Assembly: GCA_018242365.1 (NCBI GenBank)
Contig: JAFECB010000031.1
Span: forward strand, 34,111 to 98,110
Reading direction: 5' to 3'
Source of the DNA: Pseudomonadota bacterium
GTDB taxonomy: Bacteria; Pseudomonadota; Gammaproteobacteria; Xanthomonadales; Xanthomonadaceae
Length of the DNA stretch: 64,000 bases
Shown in pieces: positions 56,662 through 64,000 of the stretch. The translations under genes and the position numbers were made by a program. Position 1 is the first letter of the stretch. Every line of letters begins with the position of its first letter. Below the pieces are notes generated by a model that had not been told where the DNA came from, made no database searches, and was given only the letters and a program-made list of their open reading frames with translations.

Positions 56662-58470
56662 ATGCAGTCCGACCCGATGCGGTTCATCCGCAACTTCTCC
56701 ATCATTGCCCATGTCGACCACGGCAAGTCGACTCTGGCCGATCGCATCATCCAGCTGTGCGGCGGCCTGTCCGAGCGCGAGATGGAAGCGCAGGTGCTCG
56801 ACAACAATCCGATCGAGCGCGAGCGCGGCATCACCATCAAGGCGCAGTCGGTGTCCCTGCCGTACACGGCGAAGGACGGGCAGACCTATTTCCTGAACTT
56901 CATCGACACCCCCGGCCACGTCGACTTCAGTTACGAGGTCAGCCGCTCGCTGGCCGCCTGTGAAGGCGCGCTGCTGGTGGTGGACGCCGCGCAAGGCGTG
57001 GAAGCGCAATCGGTCGCCAATTGCTACACCGCGGTGGAGCAGGGGCTGGAAGTGGTGCCGGTGCTCAACAAGATCGACCTGCCCACCGCCGACATCGACA
57101 AGGTGAAGGAAGAAATCGAAGCCGTGATCGGCATCGATGCCGAGGATGCAGTGGCGATTTCCGCCAAGACCGGGCTCAACGTCGGCGACGTGCTTGAGGC
57201 CATCGTCCAGCGCATCCCGCCACCTGCACCGCGCGACACCGACAAGCTGCAAGCGCTGATCATCGATTCCTGGTTCGACAACTACCTCGGCGTGGTCTCG
57301 CTGGTGCGGGTGATGCAGGGCGCGCTCAAGCCCGGCGAGAAGATGCTGGTGATGAGTACCGGCCGCACCCATCAGGTCGATGCGGTCGGCGTGTTCACGC
57401 CCAAGCGCAAGGTGATGCCGAAGCTTTCAGCCGGCGAAGTGGGCTGGATCACCGCCAGCATCAAGGACGTGCACGGCGCGCCGGTGGGCGACACGCTGAC
57501 CTTGGCGGGCGATCCTGCACCCGCGCCTTTGCCGGGCTTCCAGGAAATGCAGCCGCGCGTGTTCGCCGGCCTGTTCCCGGTCGATGCCGAGGATTTTCCC
57601 GACCTGCGCGAAGCGCTGGACAAGCTGCGCCTGAACGATGCCGCGCTGCGCTTCGAACCGGAATCGTCCGAGGCGATGGGCTTCGGTTTCCGCTGCGGCT
57701 TCCTCGGCATGCTGCACATGGAAATCGTGCAGGAGCGGCTGGAGCGCGAATACAACCTCAACCTCGTCACCACCGCGCCGACCGTCGTCTATGAAGTGCT
57801 CAAGACCGACGGCAGCATCGTCAACATGGACAACCCGGCCAAGCTGCCGCCGGTCAACCAGGTCGAGGAAGTGCGCGAGCCGATCATCCGCGCCAATATC
57901 CTGACCCCGCCCGACTATGTCGGCGGCATCATCAAGCTTTGCGAGGACAAGCGCGGCGTGCAGGTGGGCATTACCTACATGGCGAGCCAGGTGCAGATCA
58001 GCTACGAGCTGCCGATGGCCGAGGTGGTGCTGGATTTCTTCGACAAGCTGAAGTCGGTCAGCCGCGGCTATGCCTCGCTCGACTACCACTTCCTGCGATT
58101 CGACGCCGGCCCGTTCGTGCGCGTGGATACCTTGATCAACGGCGATCGCGTCGATGCGCTGTCGATCATCGTCCACCGCAGCCACGCCGATCGCCGTGGC
58201 CGCGAATTGTGCGACAAGATGAAGGAATTGATCCCGCGGCAGATGTTCGATGTCGCGATCCAGGCCGCGATCGGCGGCCAGATCATCGCCCGCACCACGG
58301 TCAAGGCGCTGCGCAAGAACGTGCTGGCCAAGTGCTACGGCGGCGACGCCACACGCAAGAAGAAGTTGCTGGAGAAACAGAAGGAAGGCAAGAAGCGGAT
58401 GAAGATGGTGGGTCGCGTCGAGATCCCGCAGGAAGCCTTCCTCGCCGTATTGCAGGTCGATGACAAGTAG
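56662..58470 (+). CDS. lepA: Translation elongation factor 4
   Basis: LepA (602 residues) is a ribosome-associated GTPase acting in back-translocation or initiation-complex maturation. G1 [10 protein letters not shown], switch [13 protein letters not shown]3 [12 protein letters not shown]4 NKIDLP, G5 SAKTGLNV, then the domain IV-like and C-terminal basic domain ending [18 protein letters not shown] 56662 is chosen (alternative ATG 56677). A GATAAT -10-like element at 56611-56616 may provide its own promoter. The TAG stop is also the first three bases of the tandem repeat that follows. Confidence 0.96.
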   Translation: MQSDPMRFIRNFSIIAHVDHGKSTLADRIIQLCGGLSEREMEAQVLDNNPIERERGITIKAQSVSLPYTAKDGQTYFLNFIDTPGHVDFSYEVSRSLAACEGALLVVDAAQGVEAQSVANCYTAVEQGLEVVPVLNKIDLPTADIDKVKEEIEAVIGIDAEDAVAISAKTGLNVGDVLEAIVQRIPPPAPRDTDKLQALIIDSWFDNYLGVVSLVRVMQGALKPGEKMLVMSTGRTHQVDAVGVFTPKRKVMPKLSAGEVGWITASIKDVHGAPVGDTLTLAGDPAPAPLPGFQEMQPRVFAGLFPVDAEDFPDLREALDKLRLNDAALRFEPESSEAMGFGFRCGFLGMLHMEIVQERLEREYNLNLVTTAPTVVYEVLKTDGSIVNMDNPAKLPPVNQVEEVREPIIRANILTPPDYVGGIIKLCEDKRGVQVGITYMASQVQISYELPMAEVVLDFFDKLKSVSRGYASLDYHFLRFDAGPFVRVDTLINGDRVDALSIIVHRSHADRRGRELCDKMKELIPRQMFDVAIQAAIGGQIIARTTVKALRKNVLAKCYGGDATRKKKLLEKQKEGKKRMKMVGRVEIPQEAFLAVLQVDDK

Positions 58471-58946
58471 GAGCGCACCGAAGGGGCGCGATGTATGTGG
58501 CAGGTCGCACCCCTGCGGTGTGCTCCCACAGGAAATTGGACGTCCGCCGCAGAGGCGGGATGAGGTATGTAGGAGCGCACCAAAGGGGCGCGATGTATGT
58601 GGCAGGTCGCACCCCTGTGGTGTGCTCCCACAGGGAATTGGACGTCCGCCGCAGGGGCGGGATGAGGTATGTAGGAGCGCACCGAAGGGGCGCGATGATA
58701 TGTGACAGGTCGCACCCCTGCGGCGTGCTCCCACAGGGAATTGGACGTCCGCCGCAGGGCAGGATGAGGTATGTAGGAGCGCACCGAAGGGGCGCGATGT
58801 TATGTGGCAGGTCGCACCCCTGTGGTGTGCTCCCACAGGGAATTGGACGTCCGCCGCAGGGGCGGGATGAGGTTTGTAGGAGCGCACCGAAGGGGCGCGA
58901 TGATATGTGACAGCTCGCACCCCTTCGGTGTGCTCCTACAGGGGGA
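58468..58946. repeat. 102-bp tandem repeat array (REP-like) after lepA
   Basis: About 4.7 copies of a 102-103-base unit start at 58468, 58570, 58672, 58774 and 58877. Each unit begins TAGGAGCGCACC and has a partner GGTGTGCTCC about 55-60 bases later, forming an inverted pair, plus CGTCCGCCGCAG blocks. Because 102 is a multiple of 3, several frames stay open and give spurious repetitive ORFs. Units differ by a few substitutions. It fills the lepA-lepB interval. Confidence 0.93.
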
Positions 58947-58992
58947 TTGAGCGCAACGCAGAGGCACCGCAAGCCAATCTGGAGACAAACGC

Positions 58993-59781
58993 ATGATGGT
59001 GTGGTTCGAAACGATCCTGGTCCTGGCGACCCTGTTGACCGGTCTGGTCTGGCTGATCGACAAGCTGTTCTTCGCCAAGAAACGCTCGGCCGATGCGATC
59101 GGCGACGAGCCGCCCAAGGACCCGCCTCTGGTCGATTATTCCAAGGCGTTCTTCCCGGTGCTGGCCCTGATGCTGGGCCTGCGCAGTTTCGTCGCCGAGC
59201 CGTTCCGGATTCCCTCAGGCTCGATGATGCCGACCTTGTTGATCGGTGATTTCATCCTGGTCAACAAGTACGACTACGGCCTGCGCTGGCCGATCACAAA
59301 CAAGAAATTCCTGTCCATCGGCGAGCCGCAGCGTGGTGATGTGGTGGTGTTCCACCCGCCGGGCAACCCGCGCGAGGACTGGATCAAGCGCGTGATCGGC
59401 CTGCCGGGCGATGTGATCTCCTATCGCGAGCACAAGGTCAGCATCAATGGCCGCGAACTGCCGTATCGGGTCGATGGCGTCTACACCGGTGTCGGCCAGG
59501 GCCTCGGCGAAACCGGCGATGCCCTGTTGACCGAGGCGCTGCCCGGTCACCCGCATCATGTGCTGGAGCGGGTGGAGAGCATCGGCGAAGGCAATTGGAC
59601 GGTGCCGGCCGGCCAGTATTTCGTCATGGGCGACAACCGCGGCAACAGCGAAGACAGTCGCTTCTGGGGTTTCCTGCCGGAGGCCAACCTGCGCGGGCGG
59701 GCCATGATCGTGTGGCTGAACGTCGATTTCAGCGCCGATCGCAAGGTGGATTGGTCGCGAATCGGTACCCGCATCCCGTGA
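58993..59781 (+). CDS. lepB: Signal peptidase I
   Basis: LepB (262 residues) removes signal peptides at the periplasmic face. Two N-terminal helices (residues about 3-23 and 50-68) surround a cytoplasmic loop. Box B has the catalytic Ser in IPSGSMMPTLL; box D KRVIGLPGD has the catalytic Lys; box E is VMGDNRGNSEDSRFWG. ATG 58993 is followed by a second ATG at 58996. It lies 46 bases after the repeat array. Confidence 0.96.
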   Translation: MMVWFETILVLATLLTGLVWLIDKLFFAKKRSADAIGDEPPKDPPLVDYSKAFFPVLALMLGLRSFVAEPFRIPSGSMMPTLLIGDFILVNKYDYGLRWPITNKKFLSIGEPQRGDVVVFHPPGNPREDWIKRVIGLPGDVISYREHKVSINGRELPYRVDGVYTGVGQGLGETGDALLTEALPGHPHHVLERVESIGEGNWTVPAGQYFVMGDNRGNSEDSRFWGFLPEANLRGRAMIVWLNVDFSADRKVDWSRIGTRIP

Positions 59782-59890
59782 TCTGCTTCCGGCCTGGGAT
59801 GGGGCTTTTCCCACCGAGCCGGAAAGCGTGCACAATCGCCTCAATTATTCAGGCCCCAGCAGCGGGGCGGCCACGTTGGAGGATTCCCGA

Positions 59891-60286
59891 ATGAAGCGGA
59901 CACAAAGCGGATTGTCGATGGTGGGCTTCCTGATCACGCTGACGCTCGCGATCTTTTTCCTGTTCTGCGGCATGAAGATCGTGCCGATGTACATCGAGTA
60001 CTACTCGGTCAAGGAAGCGCTGAAGGACATTGCCAATACCACCGAGTCCACGCCGGCGACCAAGGACCAGATCCGGACGATGTTCGCCAAGCATCTGGAA
60101 ATGAGCTATGCGAATTACGTCAAGACCTTGAATGTGCTGCGCTTCGAAAGCGATGGTCAGAACGGCAAGAAGATGGTCGTGGACTACGAGCGCCGTGAGC
60201 CGTTGTTCTTCAATCTCGACGTCGTCGGCAAGTTCCATGCGGAGCAGGTCCTGGCCCACGGCACCTCCGGCAGCGATGCGGAGTAA
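59891..60286 (+). CDS. DUF4845 protein
   Basis: A 131-residue protein with an N-terminal pilin-like start (KRTQSGLSMVGFLITLTLAIFFLF), giving one membrane helix at residues about 9-29, and a small soluble domain. DUF4845 proteins are routinely found between lepB and rnc in gammaproteobacteria; their role is not known. ATG 59891 is chosen. rnc begins 10 bases downstream. Confidence 0.9.
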   Translation: MKRTQSGLSMVGFLITLTLAIFFLFCGMKIVPMYIEYYSVKEALKDIANTTESTPATKDQIRTMFAKHLEMSYANYVKTLNVLRFESDGQNGKKMVVDYERREPLFFNLDVVGKFHAEQVLAHGTSGSDAE

Positions 60287-60295
60287 ACAGTCCTG

Positions 60296-60949
60296 GTGGA
60301 GTTCGCAGGTCATCGTTTCACGGATCCGGCGCTGCTGGCGCAGGCGCTGACCCATCGCAGCGCCGGCAGTCCGCACAACGAGCGGCTCGAATTTCTAGGC
60401 GATTCGCTGGTCAACCAGTTCATCGCCGAGACCCTGTATCGCCATTGGCCCAAGGCGGACGAAGGTGCATTGACGCGTGCGCGCGCTGAACTGGTACGCG
60501 AATCCGCGTTGGCTGCGATTGCCAGGACCCTGGCGATCGGTGATCGGCTCGTGCTCGGGCCGGGCGAGATGAAATCGGGCGGACGGCATCGAGACTCGAT
60601 CCTTGCCGACACGGTCGAGGCTTTGGTCGCCGCGATCTATCTGGATGCGGGTTTCGACGTCTGTCGGGTGGTGGTGATGCCTTGGTTTGCACCATTGCTT
60701 GATGCGCTGCCGCCGCCGAACAAAGTCGGTAAGGATGCCAAGACCCGCCTGCAGGAATGGTTGCAGGCGCGGCAATATCCGCTCCCGGTCTATGCCCTGT
60801 TGCACGAGGGCGGCGAAGACCATGCGCGGGTGTTCCGCGTCAGTTGCAGCTTGGTGCAGCCCGCCATCCGCAGTGAAGGCGAGGGCAGTTCGCGGCGCGC
60901 GGCGGAACAACAGGCGGCGGACGCCGCACTCAAGGAAATCGAAGGATGA
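60296..60949 (+). CDS. rnc: Ribonuclease III
   Basis: RNase III (217 residues from GTG) processes rRNA precursors and double-stranded RNA. Signature [19 protein letters not shown] with the metal-binding Glu and Asp, second acidic site [15 protein letters not shown], and a C-terminal double-stranded RNA-binding domain (residues about 150-217) with [11 protein letters not shown] and [17 protein letters not shown] 60296 is the only start before the conserved region. Its stop overlaps the era start (ATGA). Confidence 0.95.
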   Translation: MEFAGHRFTDPALLAQALTHRSAGSPHNERLEFLGDSLVNQFIAETLYRHWPKADEGALTRARAELVRESALAAIARTLAIGDRLVLGPGEMKSGGRHRDSILADTVEALVAAIYLDAGFDVCRVVVMPWFAPLLDALPPPNKVGKDAKTRLQEWLQARQYPLPVYALLHEGGEDHARVFRVSCSLVQPAIRSEGEGSSRRAAEQQAADAALKEIEG

Positions 60950-61866
60950 GCAGTCCCAAGCGTAGCGGCGCGGTGGCCGTGATCGGCCGGCCCAACGTCG
61001 GCAAATCCACTCTGGTCAACGCCCTGGTCGGAGCCAAGATCAGCATTACCTCCAACCGCCCGCAAACCACCCGCCACCGTTTGCTGGGGATCGCCACTTT
61101 TCCGGAAGGGCAATTGCAACTGGTCGATACGCCTGGCATCCATGGCGAACAGGGCCGGCGCTCCGGCAAGGCCATGAACCGGATGATGAACCGCGCGGCG
61201 CGCGGCGCGCTGGAAGGTGTGGATGCGGCCGTGTTGGTGATCGAAGCCGGACGCTGGGATGTGGAAGACGGCCTCGCCCATGACGCACTGCGCGATGCCG
61301 GGCTGCCGGTGGTGCTGGTGGTCAACCAGGTGGATCGCCAGAAGGACAAGACCGTGTTGCTGCCGTTCATCGCCAAGGTGGCCGAAGGACGGCAGTTCGC
61401 CGCCGTGCACCCATTGTCGGCGCTCAAGCACAGCGGGCTTGAGCCATTGGTCGCCACCCTGCTCGGGTTGATGCCCGAGGGCGCCCCCGCATTCGGCGAA
61501 GACGAGATCACCGACAAGAGCCAGCGTTTCCTCGCTGGCGAGCTGGTACGCGAGCAATTGATGCGCCGGCTGGGCGAAGAACTGCCTTATGCGACCACGG
61601 TGGAAGTCGAGAAGTTCGAGGAAGAGCCTTCGCCCAAGACCGGCGTGATGTACCGGATCGACGCGGTGATCTGGGTCGAGCGCGAGGGCCAGAAAGCCAT
61701 CGTGATCGGCAAGGGCGGCGAGCGCCTGCGCGAGATCGGCAAGCATGCCCGCCAGCAGATGGAACGCCTGTTCGACGCCAAGGTGTTCCTGCAGACCTGG
61801 GTGCGCGTACGCGAAGGCTGGAGTGACGACGAGGCTGCGTTGCGGGCATTGGGCTATCACGACTGA
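60946..61866 (+). CDS. era: GTPase Era
   Basis: Era (306 residues) is an essential GTPase that matures the 30S subunit. G1 [10 protein letters not shown], the [11 protein letters not shown] switch, G3 DTPGIHG, G4 NQVDRQKD, and a C-terminal KH domain with [15 protein letters not shown] and [13 protein letters not shown]. Coupled to rnc. recO, which follows era in many gammaproteobacteria, is not present; a large adhesin gene follows instead. Confidence 0.96.
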   Translation: MSSPKRSGAVAVIGRPNVGKSTLVNALVGAKISITSNRPQTTRHRLLGIATFPEGQLQLVDTPGIHGEQGRRSGKAMNRMMNRAARGALEGVDAAVLVIEAGRWDVEDGLAHDALRDAGLPVVLVVNQVDRQKDKTVLLPFIAKVAEGRQFAAVHPLSALKHSGLEPLVATLLGLMPEGAPAFGEDEITDKSQRFLAGELVREQLMRRLGEELPYATTVEVEKFEEEPSPKTGVMYRIDAVIWVEREGQKAIVIGKGGERLREIGKHARQQMERLFDAKVFLQTWVRVREGWSDDEAALRALGYHD

Positions 61867-61973
61867 AGCAAGCTGAATGGGGGAATCTCAACTTTCCCTC
61901 GTATTCAGGTTATAGCCAGGCCTGTCCTGTTCTGGCCCCCACATGCGTTTGTGTTTAACATGGGATTCACATG

Positions 61974-61997
61974 CCCCCAATCTTGGGGGGTCTTTTC
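61974..61997 (+). terminator. Probable terminator before the adhesin gene
   Basis: CCCCCAA / TTGGGGG hairpin followed by TCTTTTC, about 110 bases after era and 85 bases before the adhesin start. It separates the era operon from the next gene. No other feature seen in 61867-62080. Confidence 0.6.
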
Positions 61998-62080
61998 GTG
62001 ACGGAATTCCACTCCGTTGCGTGCACGCGTCACGGATTTCGAATCAGCAGCAACACATCCATCAGGGAGCCAGGAATCAC

Positions 62081-64000
62081 ATGAACGACAACCGGAACGT
62101 CAATCGCACTGCAAACACCGCCCGCCAGATCAAGCTGGCCCCGATGACCCGCGCCGTGCGCTCGGTCCTCGCCGCTTCGGCCTTGACCTTGGCGCTGGGC
62201 GCTACCAGCGGTACCGCCGCAGCCGCTGCGCACCGGGTGCCGGTGGCGCATGCCCTGCAACTGCAACGCGCAGCGATCGATTTCGCGCCGGTGCATGACC
62301 CGTCGCTGGTTGTGGGTGGCGGCATGGGCGCGCCGGTGATGTCGCTGGTGTCGGGTGGCGGCGTGGGCTCGGTCGGTGGCGATGTCACCGGAACCGTCGG
62401 CACGACGGTCCACACCTACAGCAATACCGATAACGTGGCGGCTTACTACGTCAGCACCACCGGTGATGTCGATATCACCAACACCGGCCACCAGCATGGT
62501 AACTCCGGCGGTGTCTACAATGCCACTGGCATCCTCGTGTACGCGGGCGGCACGGCCACTGTGGATAGCTATCAGGCACGTGCTTACGCCTTTGGTGACG
62601 GCAATGCCACCGGTATCCACGTTGATGGGGCTGCCGGTGCCAGCGTGACTGTCACTGACTACGCAGATGCGTATACCTTTGGCAATGGTACTGCCACCGG
62701 CGTCAACGTCTACAGCTATGCCGGCGACGCCGCGGCGACCGTGTCCGCGGGCGGGAGGGTGGCTGCATACGGCGAGGCCGGTGGCAATGCGGTTGGCATC
62801 GTCGCCGGCAGCTACTACGGCAACGCCAGCATCACCAACAGTGGCACCGTGAATGCCACCGCGTACGACGGCAATGCCATCGGCATGGTGGCGTCGAGCA
62901 CCTACGGCGATGCCAGTGTCAGCACCAGTGGTCAGGTCAATGTGTCGTCCACGTACGGCAACGCGACCGGTGTAGGCGCCTACAGCACCTACGGCTCGGT
63001 GACGGTGACCAACAGCGGCGATTCCGGGATCTACGTCAGCGCCGGTGGCTCCGCGACCGGTATTTCCGTTTACGGAGCTACGGGCGCAACCGTCACCAAC
63101 TCGGCCGACATCGAGGTAACCAGCAACGTCGAGGGCGGTGGCGAGGGCGGCCAGTATTACGGGTTTGCCACGCTGGTCCCCGGTGACGCAGCAGGCATGT
63201 ACATCGTTTCAGGGGGAAATATTTCCACCGGAAATCTCGGCAACCTCAATATCACCTCGCTCGCCGGCAACGCGTACGGCATCTACGCCTTGTCACTCGG
63301 CGGCACCACCACCGTGACCAATTCGGGCACCATCTACAGCTACGCCATGGGAAATGGCGATGCTACCGGTATCTTTGCTGCGGGTGATCAGGGCGCTACG
63401 GTCACCAACAGCAACATCGTCTACGCCTACACCGCCGGCAATGGCGATGCCACCGGCATCAATGCCTACGGCAATAACGGCGATGCCAACGTCACCAATA
63501 GCAGCACCGGCGATGTGAGTGTCGTTGCCTTCTTCAACGGCGATGGCACAGGCATTTTGGCGCAAAGTCACTACGACAATGCCAGCATCGACAACAGCGG
63601 GTCCGTCGATGCTTATGCCTACAATGGCGATGCCATCGGTGCCATGGCGGTCAGTGGCGGTGGCAATGCCAGCAATGACAACAGCGGCACAATAAGCGTC
63701 GAGTCGCAGTATGGCTATGCAGCTGGCATGGTTGTCGCCAGCGCCGACGGCAACGCCAGCGCCATCAATAGCGGCGATGTTGAAGTCCATGCCTATCTCA
63801 ATGGCTTTGGCGTGTTTGCGCAAAGCACGTCTGGCGATGCTTCCATCGACAACAGCAACATCGTCTACGTCGAGTCCGCGTTCGGCAACGCGTTTGGCCT
63901 GTATGCCAATTCCGGCGGTACCACCACGGTCACCAATTCCGGTGCCGTTGGTGCATACGCTCCCACCCACGGCTATTTTGCCGACGGCATCTTCGCTTAC
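62081..64000 (+). CDS. Large repetitive autotransporter/adhesin-like surface protein (5' part)
   Basis: An uninterrupted frame of 640 codons running off the window. MNDNRNVNRTANTARQIK begins a long signal sequence (hydrophobic AASALTLALGATSGTAAAAA, residues about 31-50). From about residue 105 the protein is built of roughly 29-30-residue repeats with the pattern VTNSGxV, an aromatic Ala-Tyr stretch, NGDATGI, and a Ser/Ala/Tyr tail with GDA or GNA. About 14-15 repeats are seen, very rich in Gly, Ala, Asn, Ser, Thr and Tyr. This suits a secreted beta-helix stalk of a type V autotransporter or similar adhesin. The translocator end lies outside, so the secretion class cannot be proven. ATG 62081 has AGGGAGCCAGGAA upstream. 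Confidence 0.85.
   Translation, partial: MNDNRNVNRTANTARQIKLAPMTRAVRSVLAASALTLALGATSGTAAAAAHRVPVAHALQLQRAAIDFAPVHDPSLVVGGGMGAPVMSLVSGGGVGSVGGDVTGTVGTTVHTYSNTDNVAAYYVSTTGDVDITNTGHQHGNSGGVYNATGILVYAGGTATVDSYQARAYAFGDGNATGIHVDGAAGASVTVTDYADAYTFGNGTATGVNVYSYAGDAAATVSAGGRVAAYGEAGGNAVGIVAGSYYGNASITNSGTVNATAYDGNAIGMVASSTYGDASVSTSGQVNVSSTYGNATGVGAYSTYGSVTVTNSGDSGIYVSAGGSATGISVYGATGATVTNSADIEVTSNVEGGGEGGQYYGFATLVPGDAAGMYIVSGGNISTGNLGNLNITSLAGNAYGIYALSLGGTTTVTNSGTIYSYAMGNGDATGIFAAGDQGATVTNSNIVYAYTAGNGDATGINAYGNNGDANVTNSSTGDVSVVAFFNGDGTGILAQSHYDNASIDNSGSVDAYAYNGDAIGAMAVSGGGNASNDNSGTISVESQYGYAAGMVVASADGNASAINSGDVEVHAYLNGFGVFAQSTSGDASIDNSNIVYVESAFGNAFGLYANSGGTTTVTNSGAVGAYAPTHGYFADGIFAY

Noticed and set aside
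57427..58920. 497-residue minus-strand frame over lepA and the repeat array
   Set aside because: Antisense to lepA and kept open by the 102-base repeat; the peptide is only the translated repeat.
58468..58946. Possible CRISPR array
   Set aside because: Units are whole 102-bp copies with no short repeat-unique spacer alternation, and no cas genes are nearby.

Overview
The window is high-GC, gene-dense chromosome of a gammaproteobacterium, most likely family Lysobacteraceae (Xanthomonadaceae). This is inferred from several local gene orders: clpX-lon-hupB-tRNA-Val-tRNA-Asp-ppiD; rpmF-fabH...fabD-fabG-acpP-fabF-pabB-pabC-mltG-tmk-holB-pilZ; rpoE-rseA-mucD-lepA-lepB-rnc-era; and an adjacent KDO kinase. 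The genus cannot be fixed from the sequence alone.

Layout. 1-11000 is housekeeping: the end of clpX, lon with a sigma32-type promoter, hupB, two tRNAs, ppiD, fabI, gloB, a degenerate methyltransferase, rnhA, dnaQ and a PP2C phosphatase. 11160-17550 holds tandem tRNA-Ser-linked repeats and then a compact 5.8-kb integrative element in the 3' end of tRNA-Ser(CGA). The element has a 15-bp att duplication, paired putative integrase arm sites at both ends, and one co-directional set of genes: integrase, an unknown protein, an AlpA/Xis-like protein, an HTH protein, a prim-pol/RepA-like helicase fusion and an HGGxSTG protein. It carries no structural or cargo genes. 17550-22250, up to a second tRNA-Ser (GGA), holds a small surface-glycan cluster (glycosyltransferases, KDO kinase, RmlC-like epimerase, Gfo/Idh oxidoreductase) plus the 4.5S SRP RNA.

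22388-31100 holds dnaX-ybaB-recR, a HIT protein, a moxR-DUF58-transglutaminase operon and a GT39-type membrane glycosyltransferase. 31100-44184 holds maf, yceD-rpmF and the long fatty-acid/folate/replication cluster. In that cluster plsX is absent between rpmF and fabH, and a kinase-like gene sits between fabH and fabD. 44407-49735 is a GntR(YtrA)-ABC-permease-S9 peptidase operon with a clear inverted-repeat operator. 49742-61866 holds a GGDEF protein, a FadB-like beta-oxidation enzyme, the sigma-E module (own sigma-E-type promoter, RseA, MucD), lepA followed by a 102-bp tandem repeat array, lepB, a DUF4845 protein, rnc and era. From 62081 to the window end, one open frame of 640 codons encodes the N-terminal part of a large repetitive secreted adhesin.

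Many genes are translationally coupled by 4-base ATGA or GTGA overlaps (rnhA, mltG, holB, rseA, era, the S9 peptidase, and the primase in the island). Several families of short dispersed hairpin repeats sit between genes. The best candidates for new biology are the compact tRNA-Ser element, the tRNA-Ser-linked repeats, the ABC-permease-peptidase module and the repetitive adhesin placed after era.
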